A DNA stretch of 53,849 nucleotides from Psychrobacillus sp. BL-248-WT-3 (GCF_012843435.1 NZ_JABAFC010000026.1:1-53849), one strand, 5' to 3'; positions 8,489 to 18,545 are shown, numbered from the stretch's first letter. Numbers and translations: made by a program. Notes: generated from the sequence alone by a model not told the origin.

Positions 8489-9435
8489 CCGTGTACCTTC
8501 CTCTTGATAGGGACAGGAGTTCGTTTAACAATACGGGAAAGTACTTCCTCAGAAGAAATACCATCATACCTTGCCTCAGGACGAAGAATAACACGGTGCC
8601 CAAAAACAAATGGCAATAAATATTGAATATCATCTGGAATCACGTAATCTCTTCCCTGTAGTAAGGCATAGGCCTGAGAGGCACGCATCAACGCAATGGA
8701 TGCTCGAGGGCTCACTCCAAGATAAACATAAGTATCTACTCGTGTTCTATTAGCTAAATCCACAATATATCCCTTCATTGTCAAATCTACGCTAACATTT
8801 TTTACTTGTTTCTGGAGGTGAATAAGCTCTTCAAGAGAAACTACTGGCTGGAGGCTATCAATAGGAGATGCATGCTCTAATCTATTTAATACTTCAATCT
8901 CTTCATGTTGATTAGGGTAACCCATTTTTAATCTCAACAAAAATCTGTCTAACTGAGCCTCAGGTAAAGGGTATGTACCCTCATGCTCAATTGGATTTTG
9001 GGTAGCCATAACAAAAAATGGCTTTGGAAGTGGCATCGTAATGCCGTCAATTGTAACGGAAGCTTCTTCCATTCCTTCTAGTAATGCTGATTGTGTTTTC
9101 GGGGATGTACGGTTGATCTCGTCTGCTAACACAATGTTCCCAAGAATAGGTCCTGGTCGAAACTCAAATTCCATTTCTTTGGGGTTATATATGGAGACTC
9201 CTAATACGTCGGATGGTAATAAGTCAGGAGTAAATTGAATTCTTTTAAAATCGGCCCCGATAGATTTAGCGAGCGCACGAACCATCATGGTTTTTCCCAC
9301 TCCAGGAACATCCTCGAGCAAAACATGTCCATCTGCCAAAAGAGATACAACTGCTAATTCTGCAATGTCTTTCTTCCCTATCATTACTTTTTCTATATTA
9401 GAAATAATTGCTTCTATCTGTAATTTTTCATTCAT
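8485..9435 (-). CDS. yeaC: MoxR family AAA+ ATPase (YeaC type)
   Basis: The 316-residue cytosolic ATPase has Walker A in DVPGVGKTMMVRAL, Walker B in NIVLADEINRTSP, sensor 1 in FFVMATQNPIEHEG and an arginine finger region near LPEAQLDRF. MoxR ATPases act as chaperones in the maturation or metal insertion of partner proteins. The ATG follows a GGGGG ribosome binding site. It is the first gene of the yeaC-yeaD-yebA operon, in the same order as in B. subtilis upstream of guaA. The 9436-9568 upstream gap would hold its promoter; I see no clear operator. Confidence 0.9.
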   Translation of the reverse strand: MNEKLQIEAIISNIEKVMIGKKDIAELAVVSLLADGHVLLEDVPGVGKTMMVRALAKSIGADFKRIQFTPDLLPSDVLGVSIYNPKEMEFEFRPGPILGNIVLADEINRTSPKTQSALLEGMEEASVTIDGITMPLPKPFFVMATQNPIEHEGTYPLPEAQLDRFLLRLKMGYPNQHEEIEVLNRLEHASPIDSLQPVVSLEELIHLQKQVKNVSVDLTMKGYIVDLANRTRVDTYVYLGVSPRASIALMRASQAYALLQGRDYVIPDDIQYLLPFVFGHRVILRPEARYDGISSEEVLSRIVKRTPVPIKRKVHG

Positions 9436-9568
9436 CTGTTTTCCCCCAAAATTATCATTAAATGATTAGTTAGAAAATTTTTATAATACAGTATAAGCAT
9501 AACCAAAAAAGGAAGATAAAACAATTTAAATTATTTTTTCAGCAGCCTTCAAAATATCTAATCCAACC

Positions 9569-9605
9569 AAAAAGCATGGAGTCTCTACGATAAGAGATTC
9601 CATGC
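9569..9605 (-). terminator. Intrinsic terminator of nadE
   Basis: On the minus strand GCATGGAATCTCT pairs with AGAGACTCCATGC (one mismatch) and is followed by five T, immediately after the nadE stop. The other strand also ends in TTTTATTTATTT. Confidence 0.85.
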
Positions 9606-9611
9606 TTTTAT

Positions 9612-10439
9612 TTATTTCCAGAAGTCATCAAAAATTGTTATTGGTAATTGTCGTTTGTGTTCAGAACGATCATAGAAGCCAACGATTTTCTCTTCTATTT
9701 CTGGAGATACATTCTTACCTTCTAGGTAATCATCAATATCATCGTAGCTCACTCCAAGTGCAACCTCATCCGGTAGAGCTGGACGATTTTCCTCTAGGTC
9801 GGCTGTCGGAACTTTAGTGTAGAGATGCTGTGGTGCACCGAGATGCTTTAGCAATTGCTTCCCTTGTCTTTTATTGAGACGGAAAATTGGGGTTAAGTCT
9901 ACTCCACCATCACCATATTTAGTATAAAAACCAGTGACCGCTTCGGCCGCATGATCTGTACCTAGCACTACACCGTTATATGTCGCAGCTATAGAATACT
10001 GAGCCTTCATTCGTTCTCTCGCTTTTTCATTTCCTTTTGCAAAATCACTAAGGGTTATGCCTGCTTCCTTCAACGCACGGTCACTTGCGTCTACAGCTTC
10101 TTTAATATTAATGGTTACACGTTTGCTTGGCTGAATAAAGTTCAGTGCATCCTGACGATCAGATTCATCAAATTGCACCCCGTATGGCAAACTAACCGCG
10201 ATAAATGAATACGTACCTGCTCCCATTTCGTCATTCAACTCATCCACTGCCATTTGGGCAAGCTTGCCCACTAAAGTGGAGTCTTGGCCACCTGAAATAC
10301 CTAAAACCATACTTTTTAAAAATGGATGCTTCTTTAAATAGTCTTTCATAAAATCGATACTTATACGAGCTTCCTCTTTTGGATCAATCTCCGGCTTTAC
10401 TTTTAAGGCTTCGATAATTTCTCTTTGTTTGTCAGACAT
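9612..10439 (-). CDS. nadE: NAD synthetase, ammonia-dependent
   Basis: This cytosolic enzyme amidates nicotinate adenine dinucleotide to NAD using ATP and ammonia. It has the N-type ATP pyrophosphatase P-loop [12 protein letters not shown] and the conserved [20 protein letters not shown] and [14 protein letters not shown] segments. It lacks a glutaminase domain, so it is the short ammonia-using type (275 residues). The start is the ATG at 10439, seven bases after GGAGGG; an ATG at 10454 lies inside the upstream gene and overlaps that site. Only one base separates it from the pncB stop, so the two are translationally coupled. Confidence 0.94.
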   Translation of the reverse strand: MSDKQREIIEALKVKPEIDPKEEARISIDFMKDYLKKHPFLKSMVLGISGGQDSTLVGKLAQMAVDELNDEMGAGTYSFIAVSLPYGVQFDESDRQDALNFIQPSKRVTINIKEAVDASDRALKEAGITLSDFAKGNEKARERMKAQYSIAATYNGVVLGTDHAAEAVTGFYTKYGDGGVDLTPIFRLNKRQGKQLLKHLGAPQHLYTKVPTADLEENRPALPDEVALGVSYDDIDDYLEGKNVSPEIEEKIVGFYDRSEHKRQLPITIFDDFWK

Positions 10440-10440
10440 C

Positions 10441-11922
10441 TTAAATCCCTCCATTGTTTGAAATAAGATTTTGCTCCATTTCCTTCACTTCTTGAATGTT
10501 ACGCATTTTATTGTCCCAGCACTTCTGGCTTAAATCAACAGGATATTCCTCTGGATTAAGAGAACGCTTATATTCCTCCCAAAGCAAATCCAAATTATCA
10601 TGAGCATAATTCCGAATTTCCGCAAGATCTGGGTTATTATAAATTACTGTCCCGTTTTCGATTACCTTTACATGTAAATCCTTAGCCTCAAAGTTCGTGA
10701 CAAATTTTGAAACGAAGGTATGGACAGGGTGGAACATTTTTAGACGTTCCTCATGAGCAGGGTCTTCATCATGCATAGCAATGTAATCACCCTCAGCCTT
10801 ACCGTTTTCCTTATCTATAATACGGAAGAGCTTTTTCTGCCCAGGAGTAGTAACTTTTTCAGTAGTAGAGGAGATTTTGATAGTATCCTCCATCACACCT
10901 GCTTCACTTTCAATAGATACAATTTTATATACAGCACCAAGTGCAGGCTGGTCATATCCTGTAATCAGCTTAGTGCCAATCCCCCAGCTGTCTACCTTTG
11001 CTCCCTGAGCCTTTAAGTTCAAAATAGTATACTCGTCTAAATCATTAGAAACGATTATTTTAGCATTTGGAAACCCTGCTGCATCTAGCATTTTTCTAGC
11101 TTCCTTCGATAAGAACGAGATATCTCCTGAATCTAAGCGAATACCTATGAAATTTATCTTATCCCCTAGCTCTTTAGCTACTTTAATAGCAGTTGGCACA
11201 CCTGTTTTCAAGGTATTATATGTATCTACGAGGAAAACACAGTCCTTGTGTCTTTTTGCGTATGAGTGAAAGGCATCATACTCACTTTTATATGCTTGCA
11301 CCATGGAATGTGCATGTGTTCCAGAGACAGGGATACCAAACATTTTGCCAGCGCGAACATTACTAGTCGCCTCAATCCCTCCGATAAAGGCTGCACGAGT
11401 TCCCCAAATTGCAGCATCCATTTCTTGAGCACGTCGAGAGCCAAATTCCATTGCCACTTCGTCTTTGACCACCTGTTTAATACGAGATCCCTTAGTAGCA
11501 ATTAACGTTTGATAATTCACGATGTTAAGCAAAGCGGTCTCTACTAATTGTGCTTCTGCTAGAGTAGATTCCACTCGAATAATTGGCTCATTAGGAAATA
11601 CTAATTCCCCTTCTTTCATCGAATAAACATCACCAGTAAAACGAACCGTTTTTAAGTAATCTATAAAATCATCACGATACCCTAGTCCATTTTGCAAGTA
11701 CTCTAAATCGCTTTCCGAAAAATGAAAATCTCTTAAGTAATCCAGACATCTTTCTAGACCAGCAAAAATGCCATAACCATTCCCAAAAGGTAGCTTTCGG
11801 AAAAATAATTCAAACACTGCTTTTCTCTCATGCATATTATCAGCCCAGTAGGCCTCCACCATATTTATCTGATATAAATCAGTATGTAATGCTAAACTGT
11901 CATCGGCATAAATTTTTTTCAT
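10441..11922 (-). CDS. pncB: Nicotinate phosphoribosyltransferase
   Basis: The enzyme makes nicotinate mononucleotide from nicotinate and PRPP, the entry step of the Preiss-Handler NAD salvage route. Characteristic segments are the N-terminal [15 protein letters not shown], the [10 protein letters not shown] motif holding the phosphorylated histidine, and [18 protein letters not shown] for phosphate binding. The 493-residue length fits the family. It is the first gene of a pncB-nadE pair that covers two of the three salvage steps; the missing nadD is not in this window. Confidence 0.93.
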   Translation of the reverse strand: MKKIYADDSLALHTDLYQINMVEAYWADNMHERKAVFELFFRKLPFGNGYGIFAGLERCLDYLRDFHFSESDLEYLQNGLGYRDDFIDYLKTVRFTGDVYSMKEGELVFPNEPIIRVESTLAEAQLVETALLNIVNYQTLIATKGSRIKQVVKDEVAMEFGSRRAQEMDAAIWGTRAAFIGGIEATSNVRAGKMFGIPVSGTHAHSMVQAYKSEYDAFHSYAKRHKDCVFLVDTYNTLKTGVPTAIKVAKELGDKINFIGIRLDSGDISFLSKEARKMLDAAGFPNAKIIVSNDLDEYTILNLKAQGAKVDSWGIGTKLITGYDQPALGAVYKIVSIESEAGVMEDTIKISSTTEKVTTPGQKKLFRIIDKENGKAEGDYIAMHDEDPAHEERLKMFHPVHTFVSKFVTNFEAKDLHVKVIENGTVIYNNPDLAEIRNYAHDNLDLLWEEYKRSLNPEEYPVDLSQKCWDNKMRNIQEVKEMEQNLISNNGGI

Positions 11923-11997
11923 GATGATCTCCTTCTAATAACTATTGAACTTAGTATACACTATTTACCCTTTCGCATGGAAAATTAACCACAACAA

Positions 11998-12022
11998 AGC
12001 CAGCCCCCTCACAGGACTGGCT
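11998..12022 (-). terminator. Possible terminator of the quinohemoprotein gene
   Basis: AGCCAG pairs with CTGGCT around an 11-13 base loop, but the following minus-strand sequence TTTGTTGTGG has a weak T run. It lies 16 bases after the stop codon. Confidence 0.4.
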
Positions 12023-12037
12023 AAACTGCCTATCTTA

Positions 12038-14221
12038 TTATTTACCTAAAGGAGAGATGGCCGTCAAGACATAATCCGCAACTGCATCTATTTCCTCTTG
12101 GGTTAATGTCTCATTAAACGAAGGCATAGTAGTTCCTCCATTAGTTATTCGATCTATTACGTTTTCTCTGTTTTCTGCAAATTTACTATCTTGAAGATTT
12201 GGCCCATTGTGTCCATTGGCACCTTGATCTCCATGACAAGCTATGCAGCTGTTTGTATAAACAGAAAGACCAAAGTCAGAACTAACGGTTGCTCCTTCCG
12301 TTTCTTCATTCACACTTACCTTTTCTTTAACAGAGCCATCAATCACTTGCCCTTCAGGTAAGCTACCTCCAAGCTTGAAGGTATATATTTTATCTCCATG
12401 CTTCGATCCCGCTAAAGCATTGCCTGCCGCATAAATAGAAATATACTGCTCTCCGTCTATTTCATATGTGATAGAAGGAGCATTGGCCCCCGCATCCATC
12501 ATATACTCCCATAATTGGTTACCTGTTTTTGCATCAAAGGCTATGAGCCTTCCATCGTTGTGACCTACAAAAACTAGATTCCCTTTAGTTGTTAATACTC
12601 CACTGTATGCTTGTGCATCCCAATTTTGCTGCCAAACTATTTTATTTGTTTTCACATCTAATGCAGTTACTGTACCTCTTACAGGTGCATTAGAAACTGG
12701 CTGCATTATGCTTCCTATATACATAGAACCCTCTTCGAACGCTTCATCTTCTTGTCTTGCAAAGGAAAAATAATTATCATTCCCTAGCACATAGAACAAC
12801 TCAGTATCCGGATTATATGCAGAAGGTGGCCAATTTGCTCCGCCTGCTGGACCCGGCTTAAGTGTGATTGGCTCCTCCCAGAAAGGAGTAAATATGTCTC
12901 CTATTTGCCCTTCAAATGTATCTCCTAAATCCTTATCAACGTCATCCTGGAAAACTCCTTGAGGTACGAATGCATCCCCAACCGGGAAAGGTTGGGTAGG
13001 AGAGGTTTTTTGTTCTGCCAATTGTGGAACGGGCTTTTCTTCAATACCAATAAGCGGTGTCCCGTCGGTTCGATCTAAGAAATACACCCAGCCAGTTTTC
13101 CCTGCCTGCCCAAGTCCCTTTCTCATCACACCATCTTTTTCTACGTCAAACAAAACAACAGGATTGGCTGGATCCATATCCCATATATCATGATGCACCT
13201 CTTGGAAGTGCCAAACATAGTCTCCATTTTCTGCATTAACAGCAACAACCGAGTTAGCATATAAATTATCACCCTCTCGGTTGCTTCCATCTAAGTCAGG
13301 TGCTGTATTGCCAGTAGCAAAGTAAATATATCCAAGCTCAGGATCTACAGCTGGAGTATTCCAAACAGGTCCTCCGCCAGTCAACCAAGAATCATTGTCT
13401 GGCCAAGTATCGCCATTTATATCACCTGGACCTGGTATGGTATAGAATCTCCATACTTCGTATCCTAAATCCGCATCATACGCCATTACGCGACCACGAA
13501 TTCCATATTCACCTCCTGCCACTCCGGTGTAGACCTTACCATTATAATAAAGAGGGGCACTAGTGACGGTATAGCCCTCCTCCCATTCTGCAACCTTTGT
13601 CTCCCATTGCAATTCTCCCGTTTTTTGATCCAAAGCGATAAGACGTGCATCTAGTAGACCTGCATATACTTTCCCATCTCCTACAGCTAGACCTCGCGTT
13701 GTCCAACCACAGCATACAGTATCCATCTCTTGATTAATATCTGGCTCATACGCCCATATCAATTCACCAGTTTTGGCATCTAAAGCAAATATATCATTAG
13801 CACCCGTTGCCACATACATAATTCCATCCACGACTAATGGAGTTGCCTCTCCTGAATACTTAGGCTCTGCTCCAGAACCTAAACTAGTTACCCAGGTCGG
13901 CTTTAAATCTCCAATGTTCTCTGATGTAATTTGATCGAGTACCGAATATCTCCTATTATAGTAATCTCCACCGTGAGTCACCCATTCTTTAGAAGAGTAT
14001 TCTACTTTAACATTAGGATTTGAAGGACTCGGAGTCGTCTTTCCTTCTACCTGTGGCTCTTCTTTTTCAATTTCCGTAACTGTGTCAACGTTCTCTGGCT
14101 CTCCAGACCGTTCTTCCTTGTCTTTGTCAGCGATAAGGTACAAGCCAAACAAAACAACCATAGCAATACAACTACCTATAAATATTTGAAATATGACCGA
14201 TGACTCTCTTCTTCTCCGCAT
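12038..14221 (-). CDS. Membrane-anchored PQQ-dependent dehydrogenase with fused cytochrome c domain
   Basis: The product is a quinohemoprotein of about 727 residues. A basic stretch and one membrane helix (about residues 10-30) act as an uncleaved signal anchor, then comes a Pro/Glu-rich linker and a PQQ-type eight-blade beta-propeller (about 70-620) with repeated tryptophan-docking motifs such as LIWAYEP and GELQWETKV. The vicinal disulfide pair of the family is seen in TVCCGWTTRG and the catalytic-Asp region in VHHDIWDMDPANP. A C-terminal cytochrome c domain carries CIACH as the haem site and a distal Met in GGTTMPSFNETL. It would oxidise an alcohol or sugar outside the membrane and pass electrons to the respiratory chain. 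The start is ATG at 14221 after an AAGGGGGG site. No PQQ biosynthesis gene is nearby. Confidence 0.85.
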   Translation of the reverse strand: MRRRRESSVIFQIFIGSCIAMVVLFGLYLIADKDKEERSGEPENVDTVTEIEKEEPQVEGKTTPSPSNPNVKVEYSSKEWVTHGGDYYNRRYSVLDQITSENIGDLKPTWVTSLGSGAEPKYSGEATPLVVDGIMYVATGANDIFALDAKTGELIWAYEPDINQEMDTVCCGWTTRGLAVGDGKVYAGLLDARLIALDQKTGELQWETKVAEWEEGYTVTSAPLYYNGKVYTGVAGGEYGIRGRVMAYDADLGYEVWRFYTIPGPGDINGDTWPDNDSWLTGGGPVWNTPAVDPELGYIYFATGNTAPDLDGSNREGDNLYANSVVAVNAENGDYVWHFQEVHHDIWDMDPANPVVLFDVEKDGVMRKGLGQAGKTGWVYFLDRTDGTPLIGIEEKPVPQLAEQKTSPTQPFPVGDAFVPQGVFQDDVDKDLGDTFEGQIGDIFTPFWEEPITLKPGPAGGANWPPSAYNPDTELFYVLGNDNYFSFARQEDEAFEEGSMYIGSIMQPVSNAPVRGTVTALDVKTNKIVWQQNWDAQAYSGVLTTKGNLVFVGHNDGRLIAFDAKTGNQLWEYMMDAGANAPSITYEIDGEQYISIYAAGNALAGSKHGDKIYTFKLGGSLPEGQVIDGSVKEKVSVNEETEGATVSSDFGLSVYTNSCIACHGDQGANGHNGPNLQDSKFAENRENVIDRITNGGTTMPSFNETLTQEEIDAVADYVLTAISPLGK

Positions 14222-14442
14222 TTCAATCCCCCCTTCTTTCTTTCGAACCACTAAAGAAAATAGATTTAATACTCTATAAAATATGCGTACCAATTGGGAT
14301 TAATTCTCTCGGACAGAAATACAATCACATATTTAATAAATATAAGTAATAGAACGGCCGATAAGTTTCCTATCCTATTCAAATCTCTCTATAAGATAAA
14401 ATATGCTATCTTTAAGTTTAATTGCTAAACTCCTTAATACCG

Positions 14443-14476
14443 CAAAAAACTACCTAAGTTTTTCTTAGGTAGTTTT
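14443..14476 (-). terminator. Intrinsic terminator of the aminotransferase gene
   Basis: AAAACTACCTAAG and CTTAGGTAGTTTT form a perfect 13-bp stem, followed on the minus strand by a T run. It lies just after the stop codon. Confidence 0.85.
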
Positions 14477-14488
14477 AACAGGTCAAAA

Positions 14489-15769
14489 TTATTTAGTTAG
14501 ATCTTGGCAGCCCTTATAGATTAGGTTAAATAGCTCTTCAATATCCTCTTCTTCTACACAAGAGAAGGCTACACGAATATCAGTTGTATTACTAGCAATA
14601 ACACCAACACCATATTGATCTAGTAAATGTAAACGAAGCGTTTCTGCATCTAAATCATGAAGTTTTAAGCACATGAAGTAGCCAGAGTTAAATGGATAGT
14701 ACGTCCAGTAAGTATCAAATCTTGCATCTGCAAGTACTTCTTTTGTTTTAGTTGCTCTTCCTAGCATAATATTGAACTTCTCTTGTTTTTCCTTTTGGAA
14801 GTCATCTGATTTAAGCGACTCTAAAATCATCGTTTGGGAAATATGGGAACCACTTGAGATGGTACCTCGAATAATACCCTTTGTCTTTTGCTCTAGTGCG
14901 TCTAATATGTCTGGAGTAGCAGCATAGGCGATAAAACCAACCCGGAGACCCCAAACGTAATTTTCTTTCGTTGCCCCATCTACTTTAATAGGTAATATAT
15001 TAGAATGGGCACCCGCTAGTAGGGCAAATAGTGATTCCTTCATAGAATCCTCATAAAAAAGACCGAAATAGGCATCATCTAATACCACTACTATATCTAA
15101 ACCGCCATCAGCCGCTTCCTTCAAGGCCTCGACAATTGCTTCTCCTTCTTGAACAGATGGAGTAAAGCCAGTAGGATTGTTAGGGAAGTTTAATAATACA
15201 ATAGCTTTTCCTGTCTGCTTTAAAAGTGTAGCTCGGAAGCCTTCTACGTCAAAGCCGCCATTTTCATTAAATAGAGGGAAAGTTTCCACCTTTCCTCCTC
15301 TTCTTATTTGAAAGACTGTATTGTAATTACCCCAGTATTGATCGGGGGTAATTACTACATCACCAGGATTCATAAATAAATCGGCAACAATACTTAGTCC
15401 ATGAGTTAATGCATTAGTAACTATCGGTAATCCAAAGTTTTTCCCTTGTAAAGAGGGGTTGTCGATCAGTAGTTTTTCCTTCCAAGCAGAACGAAGTGCC
15501 TCCTTCCCTTGGGGTGGAGCATATGGATAAATGTCGCTAGGACTATAATCTAATTTATCTTGGATATGACGAAAATGCATAGGCTCTCCATTTTCAATAG
15601 CAATCCCAATAGTAGCATTAAAGCGATGTGCTTTTTTTCCAGCTTCTGCACTTTGACTTAATATTCCTTTTGGATAGTATAGATTTTTGCCTAAATCGGA
15701 TAACATATTAAAAATTGCAGGATTTTCTTTTTGCATTTTCTCATTTAATTGGATAGCTAAAGCATTCAT
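14489..15769 (-). CDS. PLP-dependent class I/II aminotransferase
   Basis: The 426-residue fold-type I PLP enzyme shows the Asn and Pro of NFPNNPTGF, the cofactor Asp in VVVLDDAYFGLF, and the Schiff-base Lys in KVDGATKENYVWGLRVGF. The C-terminal Arg that binds the substrate carboxylate is likely in TTDIRVAFS. The ATG is preceded by GGAGGTACC. It is monocistronic with its own terminator. Substrate cannot be told from sequence; the family includes aspartate, aromatic and alanine-type transaminases. Confidence 0.82.
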   Translation of the reverse strand: MNALAIQLNEKMQKENPAIFNMLSDLGKNLYYPKGILSQSAEAGKKAHRFNATIGIAIENGEPMHFRHIQDKLDYSPSDIYPYAPPQGKEALRSAWKEKLLIDNPSLQGKNFGLPIVTNALTHGLSIVADLFMNPGDVVITPDQYWGNYNTVFQIRRGGKVETFPLFNENGGFDVEGFRATLLKQTGKAIVLLNFPNNPTGFTPSVQEGEAIVEALKEAADGGLDIVVVLDDAYFGLFYEDSMKESLFALLAGAHSNILPIKVDGATKENYVWGLRVGFIAYAATPDILDALEQKTKGIIRGTISSGSHISQTMILESLKSDDFQKEKQEKFNIMLGRATKTKEVLADARFDTYWTYYPFNSGYFMCLKLHDLDAETLRLHLLDQYGVGVIASNTTDIRVAFSCVEEEDIEELFNLIYKGCQDLTK

Positions 15770-15871
15770 CTATTGGTACCTCCAGAATTTTTCTATTTTA
15801 AACACATTGTACTCTATTTTATTAAGGGATAGTATCCTTTCCCTTAATATATTGAATATTTTATAAGCTAT

Positions 15872-16636
15872 TCATGACATTTCGTCCTTTATTTCTAATA
15901 AAATGGGACAATGATCGCTACCTAACACATCTGCGTCAATCGAAGCACTGATCAGTCGAGGGATTAACCTTTCGGATGCTATAAAATAATCAATGCGCCA
16001 CCCGATATTGCGCTCCCTCACCTTACTCATGTATGACCACCACGTGTACGCGCCCTCTTGGTCTGGATGGAAGTATCGGTAGGTATCGACAAACCCTTCT
16101 GCCAATAACGAGGTCATCTTCCCTCTTTCCTCTGTCGTAAATCCTGAATTACCTTTATTGGACTTAGCATTTTTCAAATCTATTTCAGCGTGAGCCACGT
16201 TTAAATCTCCACACATGAGTACAGGCTTTATAGTATCTAACTGCGTTAAATATGTACGCATGTCGTCTTCCCACTCTAATCGATAAGCAAGTCTTGTTAA
16301 ATCACGTTTGGCATTTGGAGTGTAAACATTCACTAAATAGAAATCCTCGAACTCCATTGTAATAATGCGTCCTTCATCTTCGGTTTCTAAATCTCCTACT
16401 CCATATTTAACTGAAATAGGTTTAATCTTTGTAAAGATAGCAGTTCCCGAGTACCCTTTTTTCAATGCATAGTTCCAATACTGCTCATAACCATCTAAAG
16501 CAAGTGAGATTTGACCTTCTTGCAGCTTGGTTTCCTGAAGGCATACAACATCAGCATCTACCTTCTGAAAGTAATCTAAAAATCCTTTATTTACACAGGC
16601 TCTCAGCCCATTGACATTCCACGAAACGAACTTCAC
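15872..16636 (-). CDS. exoA: Exodeoxyribonuclease III / AP endonuclease
   Basis: The 254-residue protein of the endonuclease/exonuclease/phosphatase fold repairs abasic sites in DNA. Visible motifs are the N-terminal FVSWNVNGLRA, the Mg-binding Glu in LQETKL, DLNVAHAEIDL, and the catalytic GSDHCPILLEI at the C-terminus. It is the ExoA/XthA size. A GCGC-centred sequence near 16654-16669 resembles a degenerate cre box but misses a conserved base. Confidence 0.92.
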   Translation of the reverse strand: MKFVSWNVNGLRACVNKGFLDYFQKVDADVVCLQETKLQEGQISLALDGYEQYWNYALKKGYSGTAIFTKIKPISVKYGVGDLETEDEGRIITMEFEDFYLVNVYTPNAKRDLTRLAYRLEWEDDMRTYLTQLDTIKPVLMCGDLNVAHAEIDLKNAKSNKGNSGFTTEERGKMTSLLAEGFVDTYRYFHPDQEGAYTWWSYMSKVRERNIGWRIDYFIASERLIPRLISASIDADVLGSDHCPILLEIKDEMS

Positions 16637-16889
16637 TTTAGTACCTCCTAAATAAGAAAGCGCTTAAATACATAATGAGAGGTAGCTGAGACATCTATTA
16701 TAAAGAGCTTCACACATACGACTCAAAAACTAAGCACACTATATAACTCTTTTATTATAGAGGGAAACTAAAAGGTCTGTAAATTAACAAGGAAACCAAT
16801 GTATAGTAAGCCATTTTCGTGGCAACCTAACTTGTACTATTTAATAGCATGCGAGATATAGTAAAGACTAACAAATGGAGGAACTGTTT

Positions 16890-17678
16890 ATGACTAAACG
16901 TTTTAATGAAAAGGTAATTATTATAACTGGAGCTGGTTCAGGTCTAGGACAGGTCACTGCCATAACCTTGGCGAAGGATGGAGCTAAACTGACACTGGTA
17001 GATTTAAATAGCAATGGCCTAGAGGAAACTAAAAGTCGTATCCTAGAAGTGGCACCAAATACTGAATTACTCCTAGTTACAGCAAACGTTGCAGAAGAGG
17101 CAGCAGTTAAAAACTATGTGGATGAAACAGTTAACAAGTTTGGACGTATAGATGGATTTTTCAACAATGCTGGAATAGAGGGCAAGCAAAACCTGACAGA
17201 GGATTTCGGCATCGAAGAGTTTCACAAGGTCGTGAATGTTAATCTAAACGGAGTATTTTATGGCTTAAAATATGTACTAGCTGAGATGAAAAAAAATGGA
17301 GCTGGTTCTGTAGTAAACACTGCATCTGTCGGCGGTATTCGTGGTGTCGGCAATCAGTCGGGTTACTCTGCTAGTAAACACGGTGTAGTCGGCCTTACTA
17401 GAAACTCTGGTATTGAATATGGTCAATTCGGTATTAATATTAATGCAATTGCTCCTGGTGCCATCATGACTCCTATGGTAGAAGCTTCTTTAAAGCAAAT
17501 TGGTGGAGAAGAAGGCTGGGAAGAGGCTGGAAAAGCATTTGTTTCCGTTAACCCTATGAAACGTTTCGGTAGACCTCAAGAGGTAGCAAACGTTGTTGCA
17601 TTCTTGTTATCTGATGAATCTAAGTTTGTAAATGCGTGCGTTATTACAATCGATGGTGGACAATCCTATAAATATTAA
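16890..17678 (+). CDS. SDR family oxidoreductase
   Basis: The 262-residue classical short-chain dehydrogenase/reductase has the NAD(P) motif TGAGSGLG near the N-terminus, an Asp after beta-2 (LTLVDLN) that favours NAD(H), FNNAGIEG, the catalytic Ser in NTASVGG, and YSASK. The C-terminal FVNACVITIDGGQSYKY is typical. The start is ATG at 16890, eight bases after GGAGG; an ATG at 16875 overlaps that site. It is transcribed alone, divergent from exoA. The substrate is unknown. Confidence 0.87.
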   Translation: MTKRFNEKVIIITGAGSGLGQVTAITLAKDGAKLTLVDLNSNGLEETKSRILEVAPNTELLLVTANVAEEAAVKNYVDETVNKFGRIDGFFNNAGIEGKQNLTEDFGIEEFHKVVNVNLNGVFYGLKYVLAEMKKNGAGSVVNTASVGGIRGVGNQSGYSASKHGVVGLTRNSGIEYGQFGININAIAPGAIMTPMVEASLKQIGGEEGWEEAGKAFVSVNPMKRFGRPQEVANVVAFLLSDESKFVNACVITIDGGQSYKY

Positions 17679-17682
17679 AAGG

Positions 17683-17716
17683 AAAGACCGAACGCTACTT
17701 AGCAATCGGTCTTTTT
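17683..17716 (+). terminator. Intrinsic terminator of the SDR gene
   Basis: AAAGACCGA pairs with TCGGTCTTT around a 14-base loop and is followed by TTTTTACTTT. Confidence 0.85.
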
Positions 17717-17735
17717 ACTTTCATCTAAAATCCTT

Positions 17736-17837
17736 TTACTTCTTAGATGCTTTCATCAACAAATAGATGATTCCTGTTAAAATAGCTACACCAAAAACAA
17801 CTACTAATAGACTGATCAATAAAGCTACAAAGCTCAT
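17736..17837 (-). CDS. Single-pass membrane miniprotein, 33 residues
   Basis: The frame begins ATG after AAGGAG with eight-base spacing and encodes one hydrophobic helix (LLISLLVVVFGVAILTGIIY) closed by a lysine-containing tail (KASKK). The composition is that of a genuine membrane peptide. It lies between the SDR gene, convergent to it, and the HAD phosphatase gene at 17895 in the same orientation, 57 bases upstream, so both could share a transcript. I do not recognise its function. Confidence 0.65.
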   Translation of the reverse strand: MSFVALLISLLVVVFGVAILTGIIYLLMKASKK

Positions 17838-17894
17838 TGTCACAACTCCTTTTATATCACCATTTAGAATAGCTTCGCTTAATCTATTTTTTCT

Positions 17895-18545
17895 TTAAGC
17901 AATTATTTTCTCTAGCTCCTCTATATTATCAACAATGTAAGTAGCACTCGCATGCTCCAACTCTTCAGACGATCCAAATCCATACGTTACCCCTATGGAA
18001 TCTATGCCCGTTAAATTAGCTCCAATCATATCATGCTTTCTATCTCCAATCATGACAAAACTATCCTTCGTTTTATCCTGAAACTCGTCTAGAACATATT
18101 GTATGATTTCTGCCTTAGCTGACCTAGTTCCATCTAATTCACTACCAGCCACTACATCAAAGTAATCTTCAATTTGGAAATACTTTAAAATTTCGATAGC
18201 AAATACCGTAGGCTTAGAGGTCGCAACTGCAAGCTTTTTCCCTGCCGCTTTTAACTTTTCCAGCAACGGGATAATACCCTCGTAAAGTTCATTCTCATAC
18301 ATGCCAGTTTCTATAAATCTCTCTCTATAAAAAGCAATGGCTTGGTGGCATTGCTTTTCATTAAAGCCATAATGATCTGCAAAAGAAATCTGTAATGGTG
18401 GTCCGATAAAGCACTCTAACTTTTCAAGATCCTTCTCCAAAATCCCCATTTTTTCTAACCCATATTGGATAGAGGTTGTAATTCCTATTTTAGGATCTGA
18501 CAACGTTCCGTCCAAATCGAATAAGATAATCTCATATTTCCTCAT
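17895..18545 (-). CDS. HAD superfamily phosphatase, phosphoglycolate phosphatase-like
   Basis: The 216-residue Rossmannoid hydrolase has motif I FDLDGTLSDP (nucleophile and acid Asp), motif II in AVATSKP, a Lys in SAKAEII and motif IV in MIGDRKHDMIGA. The helical cap domain lies between motifs I and II. It is most like the Gph/PpaX subgroup, but the real substrate cannot be assigned. The ATG start follows GGGGGAAGT. The small membrane protein at 17736 is downstream. Confidence 0.82.
   Translation of the reverse strand: MRKYEIILFDLDGTLSDPKIGITTSIQYGLEKMGILEKDLEKLECFIGPPLQISFADHYGFNEKQCHQAIAFYRERFIETGMYENELYEGIIPLLEKLKAAGKKLAVATSKPTVFAIEILKYFQIEDYFDVVAGSELDGTRSAKAEIIQYVLDEFQDKTKDSFVMIGDRKHDMIGANLTGIDSIGVTYGFGSSEELEHASATYIVDNIEELEKIIA

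Noticed and set aside
12038-14221. Certain lanthanide-dependent alcohol dehydrogenase
   Set aside because: The D-x-D sign (WDMD) is also found in membrane glucose dehydrogenases that use Ca or Mg, so it is not diagnostic.
16654-16669. CcpA cre box upstream of exoA
   Set aside because: It has the central GCGC palindrome but misses the conserved downstream C; exoA is not an expected carbon-repressed gene.
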